Shown: positions 28,442-37,232, numbered from the stretch's first letter. The stretch: DNA of 64,000 bases from PKWO01 sp036384915 (GCA_036384915.1 DASVLJ010000042.1:1-64000); one strand, 5' to 3'. Made by a program: numbers and translations. Notes: generated by a model from the sequence alone, not told the origin.

Positions 28442-28981
28442 ATGAATGTCGTCGTTCATGCCGCTGGCGTGTTAAGTATTCCCGACTTTCTCGCGTCGGA
28501 AGAATGCGGGGAATATATCGCCGAAGCCGAGCGCATCGGTTTCGCCGCCGCGGGCGTGCATATGCGCGAAGGTGGGCAAAAGATATTGACCGAAATACGC
28601 AATAACGACCGCGTTGCGCTTGATGCGCCGCATTGGGCGGAAGCCTTGTGGCAAAGGCTGGCGCCATGCGATCTGCCTGCCATCGATGGCAAGCGGGCTG
28701 CGGGCTTGGCTTCCGCATTCCGCTTTTACCGTTATGGCCCGGGTCAACGCTTCCGCATGCACAAGGACGGCGGCCTGGAGGAACGCGGCATGGCAAGCCG
28801 CATGTCTTTCCTGATCTACCTGAACGACGCTTTCACAGGCGGCGCGACCGACTTCCGCGATTTCAACATTGCGCCGCAGGCTGGCATGGCGCTCGTATTT
28901 GTGCATGAAACCTGGCACGAGGGCTGCGTGTTGAGCGCCGGTGCCAAATATGTGCTGCGCTCGGACGTGTTGTTTGCCTGA
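28442..28981 (+). CDS. 2-oxoglutarate/Fe(II) oxygenase, prolyl 4-hydroxylase type
   Basis: From ATG 28442 a 179-aa P4Hc-domain protein. The double-stranded beta helix shows FRFYRYGPGQRFRMHKDGG with the iron-binding His-x-Asp (HKD), then MSFLIYLNDAFTGGATDF, and the second histidine with the 2-oxoglutarate-binding residue in HEGCVLSAGAKYVLRSD. It would hydroxylate a protein side chain. An upstream in-frame start at 28316 would add 42 residues of no recognisable content and has no ribosome site. Confidence 0.82.
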   Translation: MNVVVHAAGVLSIPDFLASEECGEYIAEAERIGFAAAGVHMREGGQKILTEIRNNDRVALDAPHWAEALWQRLAPCDLPAIDGKRAAGLASAFRFYRYGPGQRFRMHKDGGLEERGMASRMSFLIYLNDAFTGGATDFRDFNIAPQAGMALVFVHETWHEGCVLSAGAKYVLRSDVLFA

Positions 28982-29109
28982 GCGTTCGCTGCAATTTTGA
29001 GCAAATAATTTGCTCTGTGTGCAAAATAATTGTTGCATCCGCAAATAATATCTGGCACACTGTCTTCATCGGTTCAGTACGGAACCTTGTCCAGACAGTC
29101 GATACGCAG

Positions 29110-29343
29110 ATGAAAACCTCGCCAGACAATCTCTTGATCGCTTCGCGCCACTCGATGGGCACGGTTGCCATCCCGTCCTTGGGCTTCGCGGCGTTTGTGC
29201 GCAAGATCAAGGCCGCACTCGGCTTCATCGCGCATGAGGCGTCGCCGCTCGCCGTGCCGGCGCACGGTTTCCAGCCCGAAAATGACACGCTGTGCGGCGC
29301 ACATTGGAACCGCGTCTATCTCGTCTCCGGAGCAAAGCTGTAA
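29110..29343 (+). CDS. Hypothetical 77-aa protein
   Basis: Open frame from ATG 29110 (MKTSPDNLLIASRHSMGT) to TAA 29343, followed closely by a terminator, which argues for expression of something here. The product has a moderately hydrophobic middle and no motif that I know. A leading AT-rich stretch (28990-29060) could hold the promoter. It may be a real small gene; confidence is moderate. Confidence 0.4.
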   Translation: MKTSPDNLLIASRHSMGTVAIPSLGFAAFVRKIKAALGFIAHEASPLAVPAHGFQPENDTLCGAHWNRVYLVSGAKL

Positions 29344-29373
29344 CAGGAAAGCTCTTCCTGCCAGCAGCAACGC

Positions 29374-29408
29374 AGCCCGGATGATTCGCAAGAACGCCGG
29401 GCTTTTTG
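29374..29408 (+). terminator. Rho-independent terminator upstream of tRNA-His
   Basis: AGCCCGG (29374-29380) pairs with CCGGGCT (29397-29403), followed by TTTTTGTTT. It ends the transcript of the small frame at 29110 and insulates the tRNA. Confidence 0.75.
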
Positions 29409-29442
29409 TTTGCCCGGTTTTGACCAATCGAGAGTGCTGTAG

Positions 29443-29518
29443 GGTGGCCATAGCTCAATGGCAGAGCCCCGGAATGTGGATCCGGTGACGTAGAGTTCGA
29501 TTCTCTCTGGTCACCCCA
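29443..29518 (+). tRNA. tRNA-His (anticodon GTG), CCA encoded
   Basis: A full cloverleaf is visible. The acceptor pairs GTGGCCA with TGGTCAC, with the extra encoded G(-1) (29443) facing C73, the identity mark of tRNA-His. The D arm is GCTC/GAGC, the anticodon stem CCGGA/TCCGG with loop ATGTGGA giving anticodon GTG, the T arm contains GTTCGATTC, and the 3' CCA is at 29516-29518. The next RNA element starts about 25 bases downstream. Confidence 0.95.
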
Positions 29519-29542
29519 CAGCGCTTTCGCACCCGTTTTTTT

Positions 29543-29615
29543 GGAAAGGAGGTGATCCTGATCTATGCGGGAGGGCGATGCTCTGCGTCGCCTTGACGCA
29601 TTTCTCCTACCCTAA
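29543..29615 (+). ncRNA. Candidate small RNA with a perfect anti-anti-Shine-Dalgarno stretch
   Basis: GAAAGGAGGTGATCC (29544-29558) is the exact complement of the 3' end of betaproteobacterial 16S rRNA, far longer than any normal ribosome site. A stable hairpin follows: ATGCG/CGCAT (29565-29569 with 29597-29601), a 2x2 internal loop, and AGGGCGA/TCGCCTT. A CTCCT at 29604-29608 could mask the AGGAG. This fits the described class of toxic small RNAs (Betaproteobacteria toxic small RNA) that bind the ribosome anti-SD, recognised here from memory. A 16-codon ORF starts at ATG 29565 but the 12-base spacing is long, so coding is doubtful. It is probably co-transcribed with tRNA-His. Confidence 0.6.
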
Positions 29616-29752
29616 CCTTTAATTGAACCAGATCAGGTAGCGCAGGAAACGCATCTGCGGGTCGACATGCGACGCGTGCGACATCAGTTCGACCAGCGGG
29701 GATAAATCAGGGGTAATTTGCGGCGATAGCGCAGAGATTGCCGGGCGCGCCC

Positions 29753-32263
29753 CTATATGGCGCGCGCCAGCCGCTGTGCGCTTTCGCGGTGGCGGTGCGG
29801 GTCTTCCACGCGGCGGTAGGAGCCGGCGTCGAAGTCTTGCGCGAAATCGTCGACGTGAATGGCGCGCGCCGCGAGGCGGGCGAAGTCGGTTAGTGTGCCA
29901 TGTTCTTCCGCCGTGAGCATGCCTTTGGCGGCGGCTGATTTCGCCCACTCGTCCACGGCGGCCAGGTTTTGCGGCAGTGGTGCGAGACCGCCATCCCGTA
30001 TCGTCGCCTTGAGACGTTTCTCGATAGCTTCCACTTGCGGCCACAGGCCGAAGGCTTGTTCGATGCAGGCGATGGCATCGTTCGCGTCGTGATGGACGTA
30101 GGAGCCTGCCAACAGGCGCATGCGGCTGTCGCCTGCGGTTTGCACCGCGTGCGCCACCTCTCCGGCCAGCGCGTCGGACGGCGGATAATAAGGCAGGCCG
30201 AGCGGGAACAATGCAATACGTGCCAACACGGCGAGCCCGGTGTTGGGGAAGTTGGCCAATACGCCGGCCATGGCGCGCTGCGCATTGAGCAAGGCGTCGT
30301 GGATGGCCCAGTGCGCCAGCGGCAGGTCGCTGCGCGGGCGGCCCTCGTCTTCGAAGCGCTTAAGCACGGCGGACACCAGGTAAAGCTGCGACAGCACATC
30401 GCCCAGGCGCGCCGAGAGCCGTTCGCGGTGCTTCAATTCGCCGCCGAGAGCGAACATCGAGAGATCGGTCATGAAGGCGAATCCCGCTGAAAGGCGGTTC
30501 ACCGCGCGGTAGTAGGGCGCCAGCTCTTGCGGCGCAGAATCGGGCGCCGCCGCGAACAAGCCGCCCGAGAGGCCGTAGACCAGTGCGCGGGCAAAGTTGC
30601 GTAGCGTGAAGCCAAGGTGGCCGAAGAAGGCCGCGTCGAAGTCGGCTTCGCCCTTGCCCCGGTCCGGCTCGGCCACGGCATGCATTTCCTTGAGCACGTA
30701 GGGGTGCGAGCGGATGGCGCCCTGGCCGAAGATGATCAGGCAGCGCGTCAGGATGTTGGCGCCCTCGACGGTGATGCCGATCGGCAGCTGCTGATAAGCG
30801 CGTGCGAGAAAGTTGCCCGGACCCATGCAAATGCCTTTGCCGCCCAGGATATCCATGCCGTCGTTGACCACCATGCGGCCACGTTCGGTGACGTGATACT
30901 TGGCGATGGCCGAGATCACGGCCGGTTTTTCCCCCAAGTCGACCGCAGCGGCCGAGAGGCGGCGCGCCGCATCCATCAGGTAAAGATTGCCGCCCATGCG
31001 CGCCAAGGCTTCCTGCACGCCTTCGAACTTGCCGATCGGCGTCTTGAATTGCTGGCGGATGGCGCAATACGCACCCACGCCGCGCACCGCCATCTTGGCC
31101 ATGCCGACGTTGGTCGAAGGCAGCGAAATGGCGCGGCCGGCAGCCAGGCATTCCATCAGCATGCGCCAGCCTTGGCCGATACGCTCGCGTCCGCCGATGA
31201 CCCATGCCATCGGGATGAACACATTCTCACCCGTGGTCGGGCCATTCTGGAACACGGCGTTAAGGGGCCAGTGGCGCCGGCCCGTGACCACGCCAGGGTG
31301 GCTGGTAGGGATCAAGGCGCAGGTGATGCCAAGATCCGCTTCGCCACCCAGCAAGCCATCCGGGTCTGTCACGTGGAAAGCCAGGCCGAGCAGGCTGGCT
31401 ATCGGGCCCAGCGTGATGTAGCGCTTGGACCAGGTCACGCGCAGGCCCAGGGTTTCGCGTCCCTGGAACATGTCCCTGCACACTACGCCGGTATCGGGAA
31501 TGGCGGCGGCGTCTGATCCGGCATAGGGGCTGGTCAGGGCGAAGCAGGGCAGTTCCTGGCCGGCCGCCAGGCGCGGCAGATAATGGTTCTTTTGTTCCTC
31601 CGTGCCGTAGCGCAGCAGCAGTTCGGCCGGACCGAGCGAGTTCGGCACCATGACCGAGACCGCAAGAGCCGAGGAACGAGTCGACAGCTTCATCACGACC
31701 TGCGAATGCATATAGGCGGAAAATTCCTTGCCGCCATAGCACTTCGGAATGATCATGCCGAGAAAGCCTTTCTCGCGGATGAATTTCCATGCTTGCGGCG
31801 GCAAATCCTGCCAGGTCTGCGTGCTGTGCCAGTCGTCGACCATCGCGCACAGCTGTTCCACTTCATTGTCGAGGAAACCTTGCTCCTCTTCCGTCAAGCG
31901 CGGTGCCGGTGCGCTCAACAGCTTTTTCCAATCGGGCTTGCCGGAGAACAGCTCGGCATCCCACCACGTGGTGCCGGCTTCGAGCGCGTCGCGCTCGGTG
32001 GCCGACATGGTCGGCAGGATGCGTTTGAAAATGGCGAAAATCTTCGGCGTTACGAAGGCGCGGCGAAATGGCTTGTGTGTGAGGATCATGCCGGGCAGGC
32101 CGAATAGCACAGCCAGCACGGAAACCCCGACCACGCCAATGGCACCCGCAGTGAGTCCCACCAGCAGCCACACGGCGATGCCAGCGAGCCAGGCGATGCC
32201 TGCGACTTCGAAAAACATGCCGACCAAGGCTGCAATCAATCCAAACAGAATCCAGAGTGCCAT
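29753..32263 (-). CDS. fadE: Acyl-CoA dehydrogenase FadE
   Basis: An 836-aa protein, close to the 814 of E. coli FadE and about twice the usual acyl-CoA dehydrogenase length. Two or three hydrophobic segments occupy residues 1-60 (ALWILFGLIAALVGMFFEVA). The dehydrogenase core follows, with PCFALTSPYAGSDAA for FAD and substrate binding, and a DUF1974-like C-terminal domain. It introduces the first double bond of fatty acid beta-oxidation, passing electrons to ETF at the inner membrane. The start ATG 32263 has GGAGAACGAG upstream. No other fad genes are close. Confidence 0.92.
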   Translation of the reverse strand: MALWILFGLIAALVGMFFEVAGIAWLAGIAVWLLVGLTAGAIGVVGVSVLAVLFGLPGMILTHKPFRRAFVTPKIFAIFKRILPTMSATERDALEAGTTWWDAELFSGKPDWKKLLSAPAPRLTEEEQGFLDNEVEQLCAMVDDWHSTQTWQDLPPQAWKFIREKGFLGMIIPKCYGGKEFSAYMHSQVVMKLSTRSSALAVSVMVPNSLGPAELLLRYGTEEQKNHYLPRLAAGQELPCFALTSPYAGSDAAAIPDTGVVCRDMFQGRETLGLRVTWSKRYITLGPIASLLGLAFHVTDPDGLLGGEADLGITCALIPTSHPGVVTGRRHWPLNAVFQNGPTTGENVFIPMAWVIGGRERIGQGWRMLMECLAAGRAISLPSTNVGMAKMAVRGVGAYCAIRQQFKTPIGKFEGVQEALARMGGNLYLMDAARRLSAAAVDLGEKPAVISAIAKYHVTERGRMVVNDGMDILGGKGICMGPGNFLARAYQQLPIGITVEGANILTRCLIIFGQGAIRSHPYVLKEMHAVAEPDRGKGEADFDAAFFGHLGFTLRNFARALVYGLSGGLFAAAPDSAPQELAPYYRAVNRLSAGFAFMTDLSMFALGGELKHRERLSARLGDVLSQLYLVSAVLKRFEDEGRPRSDLPLAHWAIHDALLNAQRAMAGVLANFPNTGLAVLARIALFPLGLPYYPPSDALAGEVAHAVQTAGDSRMRLLAGSYVHHDANDAIACIEQAFGLWPQVEAIEKRLKATIRDGGLAPLPQNLAAVDEWAKSAAAKGMLTAEEHGTLTDFARLAARAIHVDDFAQDFDAGSYRRVEDPHRHRESAQRLARAI

Positions 32264-32305
32264 CTCGTTCTCCTCGGGCCCTGGCCGGCCCCCAGTTCAG
32301 TTGGA

Positions 32306-32488
32306 TCAGCGTTTAGCCGTCTTCCTGACGGCTTCCTTTACGTCGCCGAACTTCTTTTGCACCTTGCCGGCGACTTGCTTGCCCACGCCCTTCGCCCGTT
32401 GTTCCTTGTCGCCGATGGCGTGGCCCAGCCCCGCCTGCACTCTGCCGGCAGTTTCCTTGACGCCGCCTTTGACTTGATCCCGGTTCAT
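32306..32488 (-). CDS. CsbD-family stress protein
   Basis: A 60-aa CsbD-like protein starting MNRDQVKGGVKETAGRVQAG, hydrophilic, lysine-rich, with repeated KG.. VQ.KFGD pattern typical of the family (general stress response, function unknown). ATG 32488 has AGGAG at the right distance. It sits 42 bases upstream of fadE on the same strand but is probably independently expressed. Confidence 0.88.
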   Translation of the reverse strand: MNRDQVKGGVKETAGRVQAGLGHAIGDKEQRAKGVGKQVAGKVQKKFGDVKEAVRKTAKR

Positions 32489-32678
32489 GTCGAACTCCTG
32501 CGAAGTGAATAAAAGTCCAAACCTATTCTTATCTTCTTGCCGGCCGTATTTCCATGCTGAAAGCGGCAAGCTTGTCCATGGGACAGCGGGTTTTCCCGGC
32601 AAGTTCCTTTGGGTGGGAGGCGGTGGTATTCGGCTGCATTCAAGTTCGCATGGTTATATACAGGGAAAGGAAGAAACC

Positions 32679-32894
32679 ATGAATCTCAAGGACATGGTGA
32701 AGGGCGACAAGTTCGTCGATTTTGTCTGCTACAAGGATTCGGCGCTGTGGTACTGCACCGAGTGCGGATTCGAAAATCTCGTGCCCATCTCCGATATCGG
32801 CAATGCCACGTTCCTGACGCGCGATCGCGCGATGCTGTTCATGCGCTATCTGCGCAAGCATATGGCGATGCTGGAGCAAGCCAAGGCTGCCTGA
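32679..32894 (+). CDS. Small conserved protein with CxxC (71 aa)
   Basis: MNLKDMVKGDKFVDFVCYKD starts a 71-residue protein with aromatic-rich strand ALWYCTECGFENLVPISDIG, i.e. a Cys-x-x-Cys pair (YCTECGF), and a helical C-terminus. A good AAAGG site lies 6-10 bases before ATG 32679. It looks like a small regulator or redox/zinc protein; a single CxxC would need dimerisation to bind zinc. I know homologous unnamed proteins from Burkholderiales only in general terms. Confidence 0.65.
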   Translation: MNLKDMVKGDKFVDFVCYKDSALWYCTECGFENLVPISDIGNATFLTRDRAMLFMRYLRKHMAMLEQAKAA

Positions 32895-33067
32895 GTTCAT
32901 GCGCTCATGTACGCAGCGTCAGGGGCGCGATTTCTCCTATGCTTTTCCGGACTTGCCGCATGTATGAGTCTTTTGCGGATCTGTGTCGCGTGTCGGCCTT
33001 TTTGCCAATACACTCATAGGCCGCATCGGGTGCCTGCTATCAAACCAACAATACCGAAAAAATCCCG

Positions 33068-33645
33068 ATGACTTATTCTCCGCAAGAAGCGGAGACGCGC
33101 CTGCGCGAAGCGATACGTGGTGCGACCGACGGCTTGGTCGGCCGGTAACACTTGACCAAATTAATGATCCTGGGCGCCGTCTCGCAAGAGCACTTGCTCG
33201 TGATCGGCACGCCCGACGCGCCTTGGCGCTGGCGCAACGCGACACGCTCGACCCCGGCGATTCCGACGTCATGCCGCTGCTCTACCCGCAATATGTCGAG
33301 CTGCTCAAGCTTTCCTTGAAGGGGGAGGAAGAGGAGAGCGTGCTGCTGGTGCGCAAACCGGCCAAGCAGAGTGAATTCCGCGTGCCGCTCGGCGCGTTCA
33401 GGGACGTTCCCCTGGCGCAGGCGCACAACGGAATGCTCGCGGTCATGACGCATGACGGCTATCGCGCCCGGTGCCGCGTAGTCGATATGGCGAGCGGAGT
33501 GCTCAGGGCCGAGTTGACGCTCCTTGGCACGGAACGGCCGCTGATGCACCTCTATGAGCGGCACGTGATTTTCGGCGACGCCGCAGGGCGCCTGATCGAT
33601 ATCGATTGTGCCAGTGGCGCGGCGCAAACTTTGGTGGTCAACTGA
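33068..33645 (+). pseudogene. Deletion scar: MoxR-like ATPase start joined to the end of a propeller-like protein
   Basis: From ATG 33068 the frame reads MTYSPQEAETRLREAIRGAT-DGLVGR, a TAA (33146-33148), then HLTKLMILGAVSQEHLLVIG-TP. Ignoring the stop, this matches the N-terminus of MoxR-family AAA+ proteins up to the Walker A loop (expected continuation GTAKS), where similarity breaks near 33213. A different frame (32983-33645) then carries DVMPLLYPQYVELLKLSLKG and about 120 more residues ending LIDIDCASGAAQTLVVN, strand-rich like the end of a beta-propeller. MoxR, vWA and bpX-type propeller genes are known operon partners. The simplest reading is one deletion of the operon interior plus a nonsense mutation. 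Confidence 0.5.
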
Positions 33646-33915
33646 GGCGGCATGTCTCCGCTTGGCCGATAGTACCGGGCGCCGCCGCACGCGCGACAAT
33701 AAAGTGCAAAAACATAGCGGATTTCCTAGATCAAACAACAAGAAAATAGCCGCCAATGGTTAAGGATTGTTAAATCGAATCGTAAAATCCACAAAATAGT
33801 TGCTGTAGGCCAATTCCAATGCAAGAATGAACTTATGTTGCTGTGCGGCAATTTTAACCACGCGGTCTGGCCCCAGCAAAGGAATTCTTACGAACCACTT
33901 TACTCAGAGAATGTC

Positions 33916-34260
33916 ATGGCCAAGCTGATTTCCCGTACTGCTCTCCTCGCTCTTCCCTGCGCTTTTGCCGCTAATGTCGCCTTCGCCGAAAGCGCCACGA
34001 TCGACACCAAGTTCCCCTGCGACAAGCCGGAATACCCGCGTGCCTCGCTGGTCAACGAAGAACAAGGCACGGTCGTGCTGGCGTTGCAGATCGGTACCGA
34101 CGGCAAGGTGATGGATTCCAAGGTGGAAAAGAGCAGCGGCTACAAGAACCTCGACAAGGCCACGATGAAGCTGGCTTCGTGCAAGTTCAAGCCCATGACC
34201 AAGGATGGCAAGGCCGAAGAAGCCTGGGCCAAGTTCGAATACAGCTGGACGCTGAGCTGA
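33916..34260 (+). CDS. Periplasmic TonB C-terminal-domain protein
   Basis: A 114-aa secreted protein: signal peptide up to about Ala24 (ANVAFAES), then a single TonB C-terminal domain (YPRASLVNEEQGTVVLALQI, VEKSSGYKNLDKATMKLASC, PMTKDGKAEEAWAKFEYSW). It lacks the membrane anchor and proline linker of TonB, so it is not itself an energy transducer. Two cysteines (in KFPCDKP and LASCKF) may form a disulphide. ATG 33916 was taken rather than the out-of-frame ATG five bases before. It stands alone with about 270 bases of promoter region. Confidence 0.8.
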   Translation: MAKLISRTALLALPCAFAANVAFAESATIDTKFPCDKPEYPRASLVNEEQGTVVLALQIGTDGKVMDSKVEKSSGYKNLDKATMKLASCKFKPMTKDGKAEEAWAKFEYSWTLS

Positions 34261-34393
34261 CTCAGTACCCACACTCCGAAGCTGCCGCGCCAGCGGCACC
34301 CTTTACGGCGCGACCCATGCAGGCGGGCGCGCCGTCTATTTTTATACCAAGGGCGGTCATGATCGCGTCAGGCAGGTGTGCTAGGCTGACGCG

Positions 34394-35785
34394 ATGCCTT
34401 ACACCCATACCCTGGGCGGTACGGTCTACCGCTTCGACAGTCTGCGCGACTTGCTGGCCAAGGCCGGCCCCGCGCGCTCGGGCGATTTTCTGGCCGGTGT
34501 GGCGGCGCGTGACGATACCGAGCGCGTGGCGGCGCAATGCTGCCTGGCCGAGCTGCCGCTGAAACAATTCCTGCAGGAAGCGGTCATCCCCTATGAGGAC
34601 GATGAAGTCACCCGGTTGATCGTCGATAGCCACGACATGCAAGCTTTTGCGCCGGTTTCGCACCTGACCGTGGGCGGCTTGCGCGAATGGTTGTTGGGCG
34701 ACGCGGCCGACGAAGCCGCGCTGGCGGCGCTGGCCCCTGGCCTGACACCTGAGATGGCGGCAGCCGTATCGAAACTGATGCGCGTGCAGGACCTGGTGCT
34801 GATAACGCAAAAGATACGTGTGGTCTCGCGCTTCCGCAATACGCTGGGCTTGCGCGGCCGGCTCGCTACGCGGCTGCAGCCGAACCATCCGACCGACGAC
34901 GCGGCCGGGATCGCCGCCAGCCTGCTCGACGGCTTGTGCCTCGGCAGCGGCGATGCCGTGATCGGCATCAATCCTGCGACCGACAGCGCCGCCGCCATCC
35001 GCCGGCTGCTCGATATGCTCGACGAAGCGATACGGCGCTTCGGCATACCCACGCAGTCCTGCGTGCTGACGCACGTTACGACCACGCTCGAGCTGATGGC
35101 GCGTGGCGCGCCGGTCGACCTGGTGTTCCAGTCGATTGCCGGCACCGAGCGCGCCAACCACAGCTTCGGCATTTCGCTCGCCTTGCTCGACGAAGCGCAT
35201 GCGGCGGCGCAGTCGCTCGCGCGCGGCACCGTGGGCAACAATGCGATGTACTTCGAAACCGGCCAAGGCAGCGCGCTCTCGGCCAATGCGCATCATGGCG
35301 TGGACCAGCAGACGTGCGAAGCGCGCGCCTACGCGGTGGCACGGCGCTATCGGCCCCTGCTGGTCAATACCGTGGTCGGTTTCATCGGGCCGGAATATCT
35401 ATACAACGGCAAGCAGATTGTGCGCGCGGGCCTGGAAGACCACTTTTGCGGCAAGCTGCTCGGCCTGCCCATGGGTTGCGACATCTGCTATACCAACCAC
35501 GCCGAAGCCGACCAGGACGACATGGACGTGCTGCTAACGCTGCTGGGCACGGCCGGCGTCAACTTCATCATGGGCGTACCGGGGGCGGACGACATCATGC
35601 TCAATTACCAGTCGACCTCGTTCCATGATGCGCTCTATGCGCGCCGCGCGCTGGGCTTGCGGCCGGCGCCCGAGTTCGAGGATTGGCTGTTGCGCATGGG
35701 CTTGTTCGCCGAGCGCGATGGCCGGCTGCAAATCCAGGACGCGATGCCGAACGCCATACGGCTGGCTGCGGCGCAATTGGGGTGA
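34394..35785 (+). CDS. eutB: Ethanolamine ammonia-lyase large subunit
   Basis: A 463-aa EutB. It starts MPYTHTLGGTVYRFDSLRDL and keeps the family length (about 453-465) and conserved segments VSHLTVGGLREWLL, LRGRLATRLQPNHPTDD, YFETGQGSALSANAHHG and GCDICYTNHAEADQDDMD. With EutC it forms the adenosylcobalamin-dependent enzyme that splits ethanolamine to acetaldehyde and ammonia. It is followed by eutC after 4 bases. No eutA reactivase, transporter or microcompartment gene is in the window, so the pair works as the metabolosome-free type common in Burkholderiales. Confidence 0.95.
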   Translation: MPYTHTLGGTVYRFDSLRDLLAKAGPARSGDFLAGVAARDDTERVAAQCCLAELPLKQFLQEAVIPYEDDEVTRLIVDSHDMQAFAPVSHLTVGGLREWLLGDAADEAALAALAPGLTPEMAAAVSKLMRVQDLVLITQKIRVVSRFRNTLGLRGRLATRLQPNHPTDDAAGIAASLLDGLCLGSGDAVIGINPATDSAAAIRRLLDMLDEAIRRFGIPTQSCVLTHVTTTLELMARGAPVDLVFQSIAGTERANHSFGISLALLDEAHAAAQSLARGTVGNNAMYFETGQGSALSANAHHGVDQQTCEARAYAVARRYRPLLVNTVVGFIGPEYLYNGKQIVRAGLEDHFCGKLLGLPMGCDICYTNHAEADQDDMDVLLTLLGTAGVNFIMGVPGADDIMLNYQSTSFHDALYARRALGLRPAPEFEDWLLRMGLFAERDGRLQIQDAMPNAIRLAAAQLG

Positions 35786-35789
35786 GGCC

Positions 35790-36566
35790 ATGAATGACGA
35801 ATTGGAAGCGCAGCAAGACGGCGTACTATGGGGCAAATTGCGCGGTCTGACTGCGGCGCGTATCGGCCTGGGCCGCGCCGGCATCAGCATGCCGACCGCA
35901 CCGCAGCTTGCGTTCCAGGCAGCGCATGCGCGTGCGCGCGATGCCGTGCATTTGCCGTTCGGGCGAGATGCGCTGGCAGCGGAATTACGAGAGCGTGGAT
36001 GGGACAGCATCATGCTGGCCAGCCAGGCCGAGTCGCGCGAACAATACCTGCAACGGCCGGATCTCGGGCGGCGGCTCGACGACGTCTCCGCCGCGACGTT
36101 GCGCGCGTATGAGGCCCATAAACCGGACCTTGCCATCGTCGTGGCCGATGGATTGTCGGCACTTGCGGTGCAGCGCCAAGCCTTGCCGCTGCTGACGCAC
36201 TTGCTGCCCCAGGTAACGCAAGCCGGTTGGACGCTGGCGCCGATTTGCCTCTTGCAGCAAGGCCGCGTCGCGGCCGGCGATGAAATCGGCGAATTGCTCG
36301 GTGCTGGCATGCTGGCCATATTGATCGGCGAGCGCCCCGGCCTGAGCTCGCCGGACAGTCTCGGTATCTATTTCACATACGCGCCGCGCATGGGCTTGAG
36401 CGATGCCGAGCGCAATTGCATTTCCAATGTACGCGACGAGGGGCTGGATCATGCCACGGCGGCATACCGCTTGATGTACCTGATGAACGAGGCGCGCCGG
36501 CGTGGCGTATCGGGTGTGGCGCTCAAGGATGAATCGGGTGACGTCGCCCAGAAAGTCGGGCAATAG
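35790..36566 (+). CDS. eutC: Ethanolamine ammonia-lyase small subunit
   Basis: A 258-aa EutC, with conserved ARIGLGRAGISMPTAPQLAF, HKPDLAIVVADGLSALAV, LIGERPGLSSPDSLGIYFTY and ERNCISNVRDEGL. It completes the cobalamin-binding site at the interface with EutB. ATG 35790 lies 4 bases after the eutB stop (GTGAGGCC spacer), so the two are translated together. Confidence 0.95.
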   Translation: MNDELEAQQDGVLWGKLRGLTAARIGLGRAGISMPTAPQLAFQAAHARARDAVHLPFGRDALAAELRERGWDSIMLASQAESREQYLQRPDLGRRLDDVSAATLRAYEAHKPDLAIVVADGLSALAVQRQALPLLTHLLPQVTQAGWTLAPICLLQQGRVAAGDEIGELLGAGMLAILIGERPGLSSPDSLGIYFTYAPRMGLSDAERNCISNVRDEGLDHATAAYRLMYLMNEARRRGVSGVALKDESGDVAQKVGQ

Positions 36567-36704
36567 CGCGATCGCGCAACCTATTGGCTCGGCATCGACT
36601 TTATCGTCTGGCCGACTTCTGCCGGGGCTGGTGGATGAAGTCGTATCCCGGAGCGACACCTGTGGCGCGCTCCAACGGTAGATTACCGGGGCGAAAAGAT
36701 TTGT

Positions 36705-37232
36705 TCAACCGGCTTCCGGCGGGGGATAACGAAGTACATGAAAACCTTCCTCCTCGCCCGGTGCAGTAAAGTAGCCCGTGATATAGTCGAATTCCGCTTC
36801 GGTCATCGGTTTCGAACCCTCGGGCATCTCCCGATTTCTCTTTTGTAATTGCGTCTTGCAATGTGCGTCAGGCCTATCGACGAAATGCAAGACGTGCTCG
36901 GCTTGCGCCGCTTCGAATAGTTCACGAAACCATGCGCGTTGCCCAGGCGTATTGCCGGGAAAATCGAGGACCACGGAAATGCCCTTGCGCAGCAAATCCG
37001 TGACATGAGGCGCGACAACGGTTTTCAGGCGCGCGGCGCAACGGAAGTAATCATCAAAACTCGAGATCGAATCCAGATACAGCCGGGAGAGCCACAAGTC
37101 TTCGCAGATCAATACGGCGCCGTGCTCGAGCGCGAGCTTCCTTGAGAGGGTGGATTTTCCCGCGGCCATCTTGCCGCACATGAGGTGCAGGGTGGCCTTG
37201 TTGCCTGATGTATCGGGGCGGGTCATATTCAT
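36705..37232 (-). CDS. P-loop kinase-like ATPase (AAA_33/zeta-type), 175 aa
   Basis: From ATG 37232 (preceded by AGAGGATAGAA) a 175-aa P-loop protein. Walker A is CGKMAAGKST (about 20-29). Further segments CEDLWLSRLYLD, VVLDFPGNTPGQRAWFRELF and a positively charged lid region (KTQLQKRNREMPEG) are like small NMP-kinase-type or zeta-toxin-like ATPases of the AAA_33 group. The substrate is unknown. It stands behind a leader peptide with tandem Trp codons and a terminator on the same strand, which suggests attenuation control. No antitoxin is adjacent, so a zeta-toxin reading is not favoured. Confidence 0.7.
   Translation of the reverse strand: MNMTRPDTSGNKATLHLMCGKMAAGKSTLSRKLALEHGAVLICEDLWLSRLYLDSISSFDDYFRCAARLKTVVAPHVTDLLRKGISVVLDFPGNTPGQRAWFRELFEAAQAEHVLHFVDRPDAHCKTQLQKRNREMPEGSKPMTEAEFDYITGYFTAPGEEEGFHVLRYPPPEAG

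Noticed and set aside
29544..29558. A fragment of a 16S rRNA gene read on the minus strand
   Set aside because: Only 15 bases match and nothing beyond them resembles rRNA; the hairpin and context favour a small RNA instead.
34261..34393. Cobalamin riboswitch before eutB
   Set aside because: The 130-base gap is too short and I see no B12-box-like sequence.
36705..37232. Zeta toxin of a toxin-antitoxin pair
   Set aside because: The P-loop and size fit loosely, but no epsilon-like antitoxin is adjacent and the leader/terminator suggests a metabolic control.
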